NCBI GenBank assembly: GCA_025964685.1
Contig: JAOPYG010000499.1
Location: forward strand, 1 to 42,439
DNA: 42,439 nt
Direction of reading: 5' to 3'
Origin: Actinoallomurus sp.
GTDB lineage: Bacteria > Actinomycetota > Actinomycetes > Streptosporangiales > Streptosporangiaceae
How positions within the stretch are numbered: position 1 is the first letter of the stretch; the number at the start of each line of letters is the position of its first letter. The notes beneath the pieces were generated by a model. It was not told where the DNA came from and did no database searches. It saw only the letters and a list, made by a program, of their open reading frames with translations. A program made the translations under genes and the position numbers. This document shows, piece after piece, positions 25,070-34,527 of this stretch.

Positions 25070-26329
25070 TCAGCCCTGTTCGGGTTCGGCTCGCGTGCCG
25101 GCGGTGACGTCCGCGCGTCTTGGGGCGGAACGCGAGCCGGTGGTGGCGAAGGCGGAGTATCGCGGGACCCAGCGCAGCAGCGCGACCGCGGCGATGATCC
25201 CCACCGCGCCCATCGTCTCGATGCCGGCGGCGAGGCTGCCCAGCCCGGCCGCGGCGGAGACCACCAGCGGTCCCGCGGCGGTGCCGGAGTCCGAGCACAA
25301 CCTCCACACCCCCAGGAACTGGGCGCGGGTCTTCGGCGGGGCCACGTCCGCGCCGAGCGTCATCAGGATTCCGCTGCCGATCCCATTGCCGAACCCCATG
25401 AGCATGGCGACCACGGTCAGCGACACCAGCCCCTGGGTGAGCGGCAACGCGGCCTGAGTGAGCCCGAGAACGAGCATCGAGGGGATCGCGATCCACAGCC
25501 GGCCCGCTCTGTCCATGATCTTGCCCGACGGGTAGAAGGTGAGGGTGTCCACCAGTCCGGCGAGCCCGAAGACGATGCTCGTGGTGGACGGGCTCTGGCC
25601 GAGGTGCTCGGCCCACAGCGGCAGCACCGTCTGCCGGGTGGCACGCACCGAGGCGACGAGAAGGACGGCCACTCCCAGGGTCAGGAAGATCCGATGGTGC
25701 CGCGCCACCACCGACCGTACGGTCACGGGTGCGGGCCGGTGCTCGGGCGCGGTCGCCGGATCGGCCACATCAGGGACGAGCAGGACGACCAGCGCGGCCA
25801 CCACCGCGCACACCAAGGCCAGCCAGTAGATGTCGCGCACCGGGCGGCCGTGCACCACCAGGGCGCCGACGAACGGGCCGATGAACGCGCCGACACGCGA
25901 CATCCCGCCGAGCGTGGAGAGCGCACGGGCGCGCAGCCCCTCGGGGATGACTTCGGTGAGGTAGGCCTGACGGGCCAGGATGAACACCGCGTTGGTGGCC
26001 CCGGTGGCGGCGACGGCGAGCGCCAGCTCCCACAGTGTGTCGGCCAGCGCGCAGCCCAGCAGGGTCACGACGGCGATCCCGGCGGCGATGAGCATCGCCT
26101 TGCGGTCGCCCACCCGCGCCGCCAGCGCCCCGGCCGGCACGTCGCCCAGGATCTGACCCACGCCCAGCAACGCCAGCACCAGCCCGGCCATCCCGACGGA
26201 CGCGCCGAGGCCGCGCCCGCTCAACGCGATCATCGGGGCGAGAGCGCCCATGCCGGTCTCGAAGATCAGCGTGGGCAGGAACACAGCCGGTGCGACCCGC
26301 GCGAGTGAGACCGGGCGGGTACTCACCAC
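25070..26329 (-). CDS. MFS transporter
   Basis: 419 residues with about 12 hydrophobic segments. The first loop carries the MFS motif GQILGDVPAGALAARVGDRK, and the second half has a related GLVDTLTFYPSGKIMDRAGR. This form is common among drug or metabolite exporters. The start is one of two adjacent GTG codons (26329 or 26326) with only a weak RBS. Transcribed towards the SDR gene and away from the O-methyltransferase, it appears to be a single gene. Substrate unknown. Confidence 0.88.
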   Translation of the reverse strand: MVSTRPVSLARVAPAVFLPTLIFETGMGALAPMIALSGRGLGASVGMAGLVLALLGVGQILGDVPAGALAARVGDRKAMLIAAGIAVVTLLGCALADTLWELALAVAATGATNAVFILARQAYLTEVIPEGLRARALSTLGGMSRVGAFIGPFVGALVVHGRPVRDIYWLALVCAVVAALVVLLVPDVADPATAPEHRPAPVTVRSVVARHHRIFLTLGVAVLLVASVRATRQTVLPLWAEHLGQSPSTTSIVFGLAGLVDTLTFYPSGKIMDRAGRLWIAIPSMLVLGLTQAALPLTQGLVSLTVVAMLMGFGNGIGSGILMTLGADVAPPKTRAQFLGVWRLCSDSGTAAGPLVVSAAAGLGSLAAGIETMGAVGIIAAVALLRWVPRYSAFATTGSRSAPRRADVTAGTRAEPEQG

Positions 26330-26512
26330 TCAGGGCCTCACTTCGGACATTCAGCGGGTTCAGGGCAGCTTCGGGACATCATAATCAGGTGTCCGTCACG
26401 GCCTGTCGGGGGGCAGGTTCGGGGTTCGAGTACCGGGCGGTGCGCCTGCTGTGACCAGCGGCGCGCGCTTCCTGCAGCGGACAGCTCCGATTTATCCAAG
26501 GCGGGCACCGGG

Positions 26513-27565
26513 ATGATCGGTAGCTTGTGCGCTATGAAGGAGTTTCACGACGACAGCGCGCCGGCGGCATGGGCCGCGCTCGGTCCGTTGATGGACCTGG
26601 TCACGCCCATGGCGCTGCGGGTGGCGGCCACGCTACGGATCGCCGACCTGATCGATGACGACGCCGTCGGCGTCGACGCGCTCGCCGAACGGTCCGGCAC
26701 CGACGCGGACGCGTTGGCGCGGTTGCTGCGTCATCTCGTCGCTCATGGTGTCTTCGCCGAGCCAGAGCCCGGCAGGTTCTCGGCCGGCGGTCCGGCCCGG
26801 TTCCTGCGGTCGGACCATCCCGCCGGCATGCATGCTTCGCTGGACCTGGACGGGTTCGGCGGCCAGATGGACCTGGCGTTCACCGGGCTACTCCACACCG
26901 TAAGGACCGGGGAACCGGCGTGGGAGACGGTGTTCGGCAAGCCGTTCTGGCAGTACCTGGCCGACGAGCCGCACATCGGCGCCGCCTTCGACGCGACGAT
27001 GGCCACGGGGCCCGAGTACTTCGCGGACGCCGCTGCAGGCTACGACTGGACGAACGCGACACACGTCGTGGACGTCGGCGGCGGCATCGGCGCGCTGCTG
27101 GCCGAGGTGCTGAACAAGAACCACGGGCTGCGCGCTACCCTCGTCGACCTTCCCGACACCGTACGGCGCGGCGGCAGGTATCTCGCCGAGCGCGGGATGG
27201 CCGGCCGGTGCGAGTTCGCCGGCCAAAGCTTCTTCGACCCGCTGCCCACCGGCGGCGACATTTACCTACTCAGCCACGTGGTGCACGACTGGTCCGACGA
27301 TGAGGCGGTCGCGATACTCCGCCGCTGCGCCGAAGCCGCCGGCGAACACGGCCGAGTCCTCATCATCGAGGGACCCGGCACGGCCAACGCCGACCCGGCA
27401 GCGTTCGCGGAAATGAACCTGCGCATGCTCGTCCTCGCCGGCGGCCGCCAGCGCGAGCTCGATGACTATCGCGCGCTAGCCGGCGCCTCCGGACTTCGAG
27501 TCACCGACACACGCACGACGCCGCTCGGCCACGACGTCATCGAGTGCGTCACGGCAAGAGAGTGA
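26513..27565 (+). CDS. SAM-dependent O-methyltransferase
   Basis: 350 residues, the usual length for the acetylserotonin/polyketide O-methyltransferase family. N-terminal dimerisation and winged-helix domain (LMDLVTPMALRVAATLRIAD, then LARLLRHLVAHGVFAEPEPG), SAM site VVDVGGGIGALLAEVL, acidic LVDLPDTV, and the catalytic-type HVVHDWSDDEAVAIL. It resembles DnrK-like enzymes of aromatic polyketide tailoring, but no biosynthetic cluster surrounds it. Start choice (26513 or 26534) is uncertain because no good RBS is visible. Divergent from the MFS exporter, with which it might act. Confidence 0.9.
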   Translation: MIGSLCAMKEFHDDSAPAAWAALGPLMDLVTPMALRVAATLRIADLIDDDAVGVDALAERSGTDADALARLLRHLVAHGVFAEPEPGRFSAGGPARFLRSDHPAGMHASLDLDGFGGQMDLAFTGLLHTVRTGEPAWETVFGKPFWQYLADEPHIGAAFDATMATGPEYFADAAAGYDWTNATHVVDVGGGIGALLAEVLNKNHGLRATLVDLPDTVRRGGRYLAERGMAGRCEFAGQSFFDPLPTGGDIYLLSHVVHDWSDDEAVAILRRCAEAAGEHGRVLIIEGPGTANADPAAFAEMNLRMLVLAGGRQRELDDYRALAGASGLRVTDTRTTPLGHDVIECVTARE

Positions 27566-27796
27566 GCCAGCAAAGGGCGGGGTAGACGGCGATGCCCGGC
27601 AGGCGATGTGATCCTGGACGCGCCCAAGCCCATGAAGAAGGCCGCCGCCGGCGGCTGATCCACTCTGACACTCGGCCTGCGAGCGTGCGACCGAGGACGA
27701 ACAGCTCGGCCTGCTCGAAGCCTCTGATCGCGGCCACGCCCTGTGGGGTGCGAAAACCCGGTTCCGGGGCTCTGACCTGCGGCTCCTGCCGTTGGG
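27566..27796. other. Intergenic stretch without a supported gene
   Basis: No complete gene is visible. On the minus strand about 40 codons stay open, reading RTPQGVAAIRGFEQAELFVL then GRTLAGRVSEW. This looks protein-like but matches nothing I recognise. With a transposase remnant adjoining, it may be the tail of a gene cut by an insertion. Confidence 0.3.
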
Positions 27797-28325
27797 CTAT
27801 GCAGCGTTCCGGTACTCGCTGATCAGGCCGTCAACGGCCCGGCGTCGCTTGAGTCGGACGTGGCCTAGATCGGCAGGAGGCGCTGGCAGCGGTTTGGGCG
27901 GGCGCCGGTCTCGTGCCTGTTCGGCTCTGTCCCCCATGTCCATGACCAGATTCCTGGCCTGCTGGGCCATCCACGCCCCGGTCGGGTTCGCCGTGGCGCC
28001 GGCGATATGCACGACCCGGGTGGCGTGCTCGATGAAGAACAACACGTAGATCCGCCTGCCGAACACGGTATCGACGTGGAACAGGTCACAAGCAATGATC
28101 CCCTCGGCCTGCGCCTTCAGGAACTGGCCCCAACTCGGGCCGTTGCGACGTGGAGCGGGATCCAGGCCGGCGCGTTTGAGGATGTCGCGTACGGTGCTGG
28201 GCGGCACCCAACGCCGGCTCCGGCGAGTTCACCGCTGATCCGCGCATAGCCCCACGTCGGGTTCTCACGAGCCAACCGCAGCACTGCCGCACGGATGTCC
28301 GGCGCTGTTGAGGCACATCCGGGAA
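27797..28325 (-). pseudogene. Degenerate DDE transposase (integrase-core type)
   Basis: The N-terminal part reads DIRAAVLRLARENPTWGYAR then ISGELAGAG in one frame. After a frameshift near 28207 it continues PPSTVRDILKRAGLDPAPRR and the first catalytic block ACDLFHVDTVFGRRIYVLFF. After ARNLVMDMGDRAE the sequence jumps straight to a C-terminal end GLISEYRNAA, so the segment with the second Asp and the Glu is missing. It is therefore inactive. The family is the actinomycete integrase-core group also seen at 29882-30275 and 32625-33498. Confidence 0.8.
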
Positions 28326-28351
28326 TAGTCCACTGACAGGCTCAAAAAGTC

Positions 28352-29728
28352 CTACTTGGGCGGGAGTAGGTTGTCGATCAGCGTGGTCGGCGGGGCGGTC
28401 GTTGCGCGGGTCACCGTTCTTCCCGTGGTCCCGGTAAGGCCTTGGCCGGCGGCGGTGCGTTGTTCCCCGTCATGGGTGGTTGTGTTCCCGGGAGTCTGGC
28501 CGGGCGGGTACGGCCGTGGAGTGGCTGGTGGCATGCGTGGCGCTGACGCGGAATGCGCACCGCGGGGCTGTGGGACGGCCGAGCGGTGTGGCGTGGCAGC
28601 GTGAGCCGGTGGCGCCGCAGCGGCACCGGGTTTTCGCCACACTGGCCAGCCGGTGTGGGCTACGAGCATCGCGGTCAGCGTCGCGGCCACCGCGAGTGCC
28701 GCGGAACCGGCGGTAAATGCCGTCACTCGCCGCGCCCGCCGCCGCGTCGCGGAGGCGCGCCGTGAGTGCCGCCCACGACGCAGTTCCCGGTCGGCGGCGA
28801 CGAGGCCGTCGGGGACAACGGGGTCCTCGGGGGCAACGGAGTCTTCGGCGGCGGCCGGGTCTTGGAGACTGAGCCACGCGGGAAGCTCGCGGGCGGCTGG
28901 GCGTTCGGTCGGGTCCTTGGCGAGCGCGGCTTGCACCTGCGGTCGGAGGGAGGATTCCAGCCCGTCGAGGTCGGGAGGCTCGTGGATCGTCCGCTGCGCG
29001 ACGTCTTCGGGGTCGTCTTGGCCGAAGGGGTTACGGCCGGTTCCGGCATAGGCGATGAGGCAGCCCCAGCCGAAGATGTCAGCAGCGGGGGTGGCGGGGC
29101 TTCTGGTGAGCCGTTCTGGTGAGATCCAGCCGGGACTGCCCATCACCATGCCGTCGCTGGTGGCGCCGCCGAACGCGGGGATCTCCTGGGCGATGCCGAA
29201 GTCGATCACGCGGGGGCCACTGGGGGGCAGCAGGACATTGGTCGGCTTCAGATCCCGGTGAATCAGCCCGGCGTGGTGAATGGCGGCCAGGGCACGCGCG
29301 ACGCCGGTGGCCAGCGCACGCAGTTGCTCTGGTGGGAGCGGGCCGTCGTTCTCGATGATGTCCTCGAGTGAGCGTCCTTCGACGTATTCGGTGACGATGA
29401 AGGGCGGCGTCTGCTCGGTTCCGTCGGCCAGCAGCCGGGCGGTATACGCCGATGGCACCCGGCGCACGCAGGCGGCTTCGGCCCGGAGCCGCCGCCGCAG
29501 TTTCTCGTCGGTGGTTTCGTTGTGGGCGGCCTTGATGGCGGCGAGGCTGCCTTTCCGGTCATTTCCCAGGTAGACGACGCCCATTCCCCCAGACCCCAAT
29601 CGACCGACCAGCTGATGGCCGCCGATCTCGGCAGGATCTGTGATCTCGAGCGGTCTTACGCCGGGAGGCAGGACCACGCCTCCGCCGGCCACCGACAACG
29701 ACACCATCCGCAAGCCTCTCTCGACCAT
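28352..29728 (-). CDS. Ser/Thr protein kinase, single-pass membrane
   Basis: 458 residues from the ATG at 29728 (GGGGAG, 10-nt spacing); 29707 is an alternative start. Kinase domain: Gly loop GSGGMG (45-50), Lys66 in [14 protein letters not shown] (157-164), DFG (176-178), and GSPGWISPE in the activation segment. A membrane helix spans about 338-361 ([20 protein letters not shown]). The outer region is a roughly 97-residue Pro/Ala/Thr-rich tail without PASTA or other sensor domain. Typical of the many actinobacterial Hanks-type kinases. Flanked on both sides by broken insertion sequences. Confidence 0.92.
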   Translation of the reverse strand: MVERGLRMVSLSVAGGGVVLPPGVRPLEITDPAEIGGHQLVGRLGSGGMGVVYLGNDRKGSLAAIKAAHNETTDEKLRRRLRAEAACVRRVPSAYTARLLADGTEQTPPFIVTEYVEGRSLEDIIENDGPLPPEQLRALATGVARALAAIHHAGLIHRDLKPTNVLLPPSGPRVIDFGIAQEIPAFGGATSDGMVMGSPGWISPERLTRSPATPAADIFGWGCLIAYAGTGRNPFGQDDPEDVAQRTIHEPPDLDGLESSLRPQVQAALAKDPTERPAARELPAWLSLQDPAAAEDSVAPEDPVVPDGLVAADRELRRGRHSRRASATRRRARRVTAFTAGSAALAVAATLTAMLVAHTGWPVWRKPGAAAAPPAHAATPHRSAVPQPRGAHSASAPRMPPATPRPYPPGQTPGNTTTHDGEQRTAAGQGLTGTTGRTVTRATTAPPTTLIDNLLPPK

Positions 29729-29881
29729 GAGACAAGGACTCCCCGGCAATCCCGTCAAAGACAGGCGGGGCGCTTTGTGAACCCGCCCCGGGCTTAGGTG
29801 GGGCCAAAGCCCGGGGCGGGGGGACACAGCGGCCACCGGAGGCCGGCCGCACCACGCTCAGCGCCACGCCGGGCGGATCTG

Positions 29882-30275
29882 TTACCGCCGCCGTCGCACA
29901 AGCCGCGCACCCAGCACCCGGATCCGGCGCGAGTGATGCTCGACCACCACGAGCACGAACATGCGCGTTCCTGTCAGCGTGACCGTTCTGACGAAGTCGG
30001 TGCCCCATCGCGGGTGCTCCCTGGCCAGCCGGACCACCAGTTCTCGGAGCTCGTCCGGGATCGGTGCCACGCCCGACTGTGTTCGGGTAAGTCCAACGCT
30101 GGCTGACCAGCCGACGGTGCCAGGCGAACGAGGTGGCCGGCATCACGATCCGGTGGAACGGAAGCCTCTTGGGCAGCAGTCGCGCTAGCGCGGCCAACAG
30201 CGCCCGGTCGGCCCAGTCCGGTCTCGGTCGGGCGACCTGACGGCGCAGGACGGCGACCTCATGCCGCAGGAACAT
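29882..30275 (-). pseudogene. Degenerate DDE transposase, internal deletion
   Basis: The N-terminus reads [20 protein letters not shown], then [19 protein letters not shown]. After a frame change comes [20 protein letters not shown] joined directly to [20 protein letters not shown] then [19 protein letters not shown] and a stop. The helix-turn-helix linker and the C-terminal half with the second Asp and the Glu are absent. Same family as the remnant at 32625-33233. Confidence 0.75.
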
Positions 30276-30477
30276 GAGCGCTGAGGATAGAGGGCCAGCT
30301 CAGACACTGCGGACGAGTTATGGCACCGCACCCGGCACCCGGCAATGGGCTTCTGCGCACCTACGGCCGGCTGTTTGGCCACTTCAGGACATGCGGCCGC
30401 GAAAAGACGGACTTATAGTCACGTCGGCCACGGTCCCGCCAGTGCTCCGTGGGGAACTCATCGAAGGGGTTGGTCTC

Positions 30478-32160
30478 ATGCCACGACGTCTGAAGCAGCG
30501 GCTGCCGCATTCATGGCTGGTGCGGCTCTGCGTCGCTGTAGCGGCTCTTGTGGCCGCTGTAGGAGTCGCGCCGACCAGTTCCGGGGCACAGACCACCTCA
30601 GCGCAGTGCGACCGCCGGGTCAACGACACCCCGAGCAAGCTCGTGGACTGCATCCGAACGGACGATCTCTGGAATCACATGAAGGCCTTCCAGGCGATCG
30701 CCGATGCCAATCCGGGGCCGGACGGCATGCCGTCCCGTAATTCCGGCGAGCCGGGTTACAAGGCTTCGGTGGACTATGTCGCCAAGCTGATGAGGAAAGC
30801 CGGATACAACGTCACGATCCAGCCCTACAAGTTCTTCTACTACGCCTACACCGCTCGCCCGACCCTCAGGGAGATCTCCCCGACTCCCCAGGATTACGCG
30901 CTCGCCGACGTGTGGAATCCCGGGCAGAGCACAGGGAGCGCGACGGCCGATCTCCAGCCGGCCGGAGGAATCGTCGTCCCCCCGACTCCGAATCCCAGCT
31001 CGGCAAGCGGCTGCGCCACGAGTGACTTCAGCGGCTTCGTACGGGGCCGGATCGCTCTCATCCAACGCGGTACGTGCAACTTCGGAGTGAAGGTCCTCAA
31101 CGCCCAAGCCGCCGGGGCTTCGGGCGTCATCATCTTCAACGAGGGCAACCCCGGCCGCACCAGTGCGATGTCAGGCAGCTTGACGGATGCCTCGGGAAAC
31201 CGGATCGTCCCGACCATCCCCGTCGCCTTCACGTCCTTTGACGTCGGCAACAACCTGCTGACCGAATACCAGCAGGCCGCTCACGGTGGTACGGCGCTGC
31301 CGGTCATGAACCTCAGCATTCAGGCGATCGTCAACCCGAACGCCGACGACTACAACGTGATCGCCGAGTCCAAGGGCGGTGACAAGAACCATGTCCTGGT
31401 CGTCGACGCGCACTTGGACGCGATTTACGGGGCTGGAATGCTGGACAACGCGTCTGGTTCCGCGACGATCCTGGACGTCGCCCAGAAGATGAAGAAGGTC
31501 CATCCACGGAACAAGCTGCGGTTCATCTGGTTCGGCGGCGAGGAACTCGGCCTCCTGGGATCCTCGTACTACGTCAACAACCTCACCCCGAGCGAGCTCA
31601 ACCGCATCAGATACGACCTCGACGCCGACGTGACGGCGACCCCCAACTACCTGATCGGAGTGCTCGATCCAGCGGGGCCGGACCTGTTCGGCCGTACAGT
31701 CACCGCAAAATTCCCGGAGCGGGTGTACAAGCCGTCGCAGGTCTCGCGGGATCAGTCGATCGACTACTTCAATTCGATCGGGATGAAGCACGAGCTGTTC
31801 TCACCTGTCGGAACGGACGCGTACAGCTTCAACGCTGCCGGCATTCCGGCCAGCGGCCTGCTGACGGGGCAGGACTGCTGCAAGACGCAGGAGGAGGTCG
31901 ATCTGTTCGGTGGTCACCTCGGGAATTACGAGGGCAAGATTCCCAGTTCCGACGGAGGATGTGTCGACAACCCGTTCCGCTGGTGCGACAACCTCAGCAA
32001 CAACGACCCGAAGGTCCTCACGTTCATGTCCAAGGCGTTCGCCAACACCGTGGTCCGGATGGCCTTCGACAAGGAGGTGATGTCCGTGAGCGACAACTCG
32101 GTCGCCAAGCGGAAGCCGCCGATCGCCGCAGAAGCCGGTAGACGGTTCGTCGCCAAATAG
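30478..32160 (+). CDS. Secreted M28 family zinc (amino)peptidase with PA domain
   Basis: 560 residues from the ATG at 30478 (AAGGGG, 8-nt spacing). A Sec signal peptide covers about residues 1-38 (VRLCVAVAALVAAVGVAPTS). A PA domain follows (RGRIALIQRGTCNFGVKVLN, then GVIIFNEGNPGR). The M28 catalytic domain has HLD (His312, Asp314), LDNASG (Asp323), GGEELG (Glu355-356) and DLDAD (Asp382). In place of the last His-containing motif the sequence reads GTDAYSFNAAGIP. It should be an extracellular exopeptidase for nutrient peptides. A TATAGT sequence at 30414-30419 may be its -10 box. A hairpin terminator follows. Confidence 0.92.
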   Translation: MPRRLKQRLPHSWLVRLCVAVAALVAAVGVAPTSSGAQTTSAQCDRRVNDTPSKLVDCIRTDDLWNHMKAFQAIADANPGPDGMPSRNSGEPGYKASVDYVAKLMRKAGYNVTIQPYKFFYYAYTARPTLREISPTPQDYALADVWNPGQSTGSATADLQPAGGIVVPPTPNPSSASGCATSDFSGFVRGRIALIQRGTCNFGVKVLNAQAAGASGVIIFNEGNPGRTSAMSGSLTDASGNRIVPTIPVAFTSFDVGNNLLTEYQQAAHGGTALPVMNLSIQAIVNPNADDYNVIAESKGGDKNHVLVVDAHLDAIYGAGMLDNASGSATILDVAQKMKKVHPRNKLRFIWFGGEELGLLGSSYYVNNLTPSELNRIRYDLDADVTATPNYLIGVLDPAGPDLFGRTVTAKFPERVYKPSQVSRDQSIDYFNSIGMKHELFSPVGTDAYSFNAAGIPASGLLTGQDCCKTQEEVDLFGGHLGNYEGKIPSSDGGCVDNPFRWCDNLSNNDPKVLTFMSKAFANTVVRMAFDKEVMSVSDNSVAKRKPPIAAEAGRRFVAK

Positions 32161-32172
32161 GATCTAGCGAAC

Positions 32173-32215
32173 GGAACAGCCGGCCGGATCGCTCCTGCGC
32201 TCCGGTCGGCGTTCC
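32173..32215 (+). terminator. Hairpin terminator after the M28 peptidase gene
   Basis: GGAAC-A-GCCGGCCGGA (32173-32188) pairs with TCCGGTCGGCGTTCC (32201-32215), leaving one bulged A, one G-T pair and a 12-nt loop. It starts 12 nt beyond the stop codon. No T-tract, as is common in high-GC actinobacteria. Confidence 0.7.
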
Positions 32216-32248
32216 ATCCTGCACCGCTCGAATTTTCGGTTCGGGCGC

Positions 32249-32268
32249 TGACCTGCAGGTTCAGGCAG
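32249..32268 (+). repeat. Dispersed IS-end-like repeat, copy 2
   Basis: TGACCTGCAGGTTCAGGCAG, 18 of 20 identical to copy 1 at 1555-1574. It abuts and overlaps a short minus-strand coding tail (32261-32368) that ends inside it, as transposase genes often end within the terminal repeat. Confidence 0.6.
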
Positions 32269-32368
32269 GAATGGGCCTGGGCATTTCATAGGCACCTGGT
32301 CGGCAGGCCCCTACCAGCCGCGTGCCCAAGTCGTGTTCCACACCGGCCTTGAGCCGGATAAAGATCAT
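32261..32368 (-). pseudogene. C-terminal coding tail, probably of a lost transposase
   Basis: A 35-codon open tail reading MIFIRLKAGVEHDLGTRLVG, then ACRPGAYEMPRPIPA, stopping inside the IS-end-like repeat. I cannot name the family. Together with 32369-32539, where I see nothing else, it appears to be a decayed mobile element between the M28 gene terminator and the next IS remnant. Confidence 0.35.
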
Positions 32369-32624
32369 CGCTGCTCGGCGCCGGATCCGCTGCCGTAGCC
32401 GGCGAGTTCCCTGATCGGCATCTCGAAGACCCGCAGGTCAGGGCATGATCGGGACAACCTTGACACGATAGTGGTAATCGCACGTACGACCAGCGGCCGT
32501 CAACCGGGGCCTGTGCCGCAGAAAATACAATCGTGGCGTTGACCTGCAGGTTTGCGGATTGGTCTATGCGTGTGCCGTGCCAATACTCATCGTCAGGCCT
32601 CTCACCTGGGCGTTCACGTGATCA

Positions 32625-33239
<615 letters not shown>

Positions 33240-33348
33240 CTAGCGTAGATGCCCTGGTCAACCGCCCCCCACGACTTCTGGCACGGAACAGGCCCCGACG
33301 GGTCGGATACCTCCGTCTCTTCTTAACCAAGCAGCGGTGCCAGGCCAG

Positions 33349-33498
33349 CACTACAACACGCACAGACCACACCGGTCCCGCAGTCACCGGCCCCCGGCAT
33401 CACCACCTTCGCCCCTCAAACCGATCGACCTCAACCACATCCGAATCCATCGCCGAAAGATCCTCGACGGCCTGATCAACGAATACGGCGCCGCGTAG
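33349..33498 (+). pseudogene. C-terminal transposase fragment
   Basis: Fifty codons reading HYNTHRPHRSRSHRPP, then IHRRKILDGLINEYGAA and TAG. This is the usual C-terminus of the integrase-core transposases seen elsewhere in this window, but in opposite orientation to its neighbour. An IS-end-like repeat follows 12 nt later. Confidence 0.75.
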
Positions 33499-33614
33499 GC
33501 CCGTTATCCATATCTGCAGGTCACAAGCGGCGCCCAGAGTTTCTGAACCCCACAGGCTGCAACCCGGCGATGTCGTGCGCGCCCATCAACCGGGCGACGC
33601 GCTTTGTCTCCGTG

Positions 33615-34274
33615 TTATCGAGCTTTGCTGTTGTCGGCGAGCATCGAATCGGGGGTGAACTTGAAGCGGTGAGGCGCGGGGTGCGGCAGCGGCTGGGGGT
33701 GCTGGGTCCGTATGCCGTCGAAGGTCAGGGCGAGGTAGCGGCGCCACAGCTGCGGCTGTGTGTCCGCCAGAGGGGCCGCGGTCTGGTGGACGCCGGCGAG
33801 GAGCAGGACGATGTCCTGGCCGGTGATGTCCTGGCGGATGAGACCTTGCCGGCGGGCCCGGTCGGTGAGCATTTCCACGACCTCGCATAGCCGGTCGATA
33901 CCGGCCCGTACGGCTGGCTGCTGCAGCGACGGACGGCCCACGATTTCGCAGAGCGCGCGGTCCCTGGCCAGCAGCTCGATTCCTCTAGTCATGAACTCGA
34001 GCAGGGCGGCCGCCGGGTCCGCGGCATCTGACAGCCCCATGCCGGTTGTGATGAGACTGTCGATGATCTCGCCCATGATCGCGGCGATCAGGTCTTCCTT
34101 TGTGGGGAAGTGCCGGAAGACGGTTCCCTTCCCGACGCCGGCTCGTTGCGCGATCTCGGCGATGGACACCTCTGTGCCCTGCTCGGCGAAAGCCTCCGCC
34201 GCGGCGCTCAACAGCAGCTGCCGGTTGCGTACGGCGTCAGCCCGCGGCGGCCGTGCCGCTGAGGAGTTCGTCAT
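33615..34274 (-). CDS. TetR-family repressor
   Basis: 219 residues, ATG preceded by GGAG. The N-terminal HTH reads LLLSAAAEAFAEQGTEVSIA then EIAQRAGVGKGTVFRHFPTK, as in TetR/AcrR proteins; the rest is the helical ligand-binding domain (CEIVGRPSLQQPAVRAGIDR). Its Pro/His-rich C-terminal tail (PQPLPHPAPHRF) is uncommon. Transcribed away from the CocE-type hydrolase gene, with two operator-like sites between them, so it probably represses itself and the catabolic cluster to the right. Confidence 0.93.
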   Translation of the reverse strand: MTNSSAARPPRADAVRNRQLLLSAAAEAFAEQGTEVSIAEIAQRAGVGKGTVFRHFPTKEDLIAAIMGEIIDSLITTGMGLSDAADPAAALLEFMTRGIELLARDRALCEIVGRPSLQQPAVRAGIDRLCEVVEMLTDRARRQGLIRQDITGQDIVLLLAGVHQTAAPLADTQPQLWRRYLALTFDGIRTQHPQPLPHPAPHRFKFTPDSMLADNSKAR

Positions 34275-34312
34275 GGCATCTCCTGTCCTAACGGCACCAG
34301 CCTACCGGAATA

Positions 34313-34364
34313 TGACCGCCCGGTCCGGTTCATGCTAGGGTCAACCTGACCGGCCGGTCCGGTT
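34313..34364. promoter_or_regulatory. Two TetR operator candidates
   Basis: TGACCGCCCGGTCCGGTT (34313-34330) and TGACCGGCCGGTCCGGTT (34347-34364) differ at one base and start 34 bp apart. The second contains the perfect 12-bp palindrome GACCGGCCGGTC. They lie between the divergent tetR and hydrolase genes, 39 nt upstream of the tetR start. Confidence 0.75.
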
Positions 34365-34527
34365 GGTGGCTCGTCGCGAATGCCCCAAGGCTGCGAGGGT
34401 CACTGACCACAACGGCGTCTCCCCCGGCAGGCGGTGTGGGGCAGCCCGCAAATCGTCGCGTCACATATCGGTGCAGCAGACCGGTCTTCTGAGGTCCGGC
34501 GACTCGCGCACACATGAGGTGGTCATT

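Noticed and set aside
26415..26445. tRNA T-arm-like GGGGTTCGAGTACC
   Set aside because: No acceptor stem, D-arm or anticodon arm can be drawn around it.
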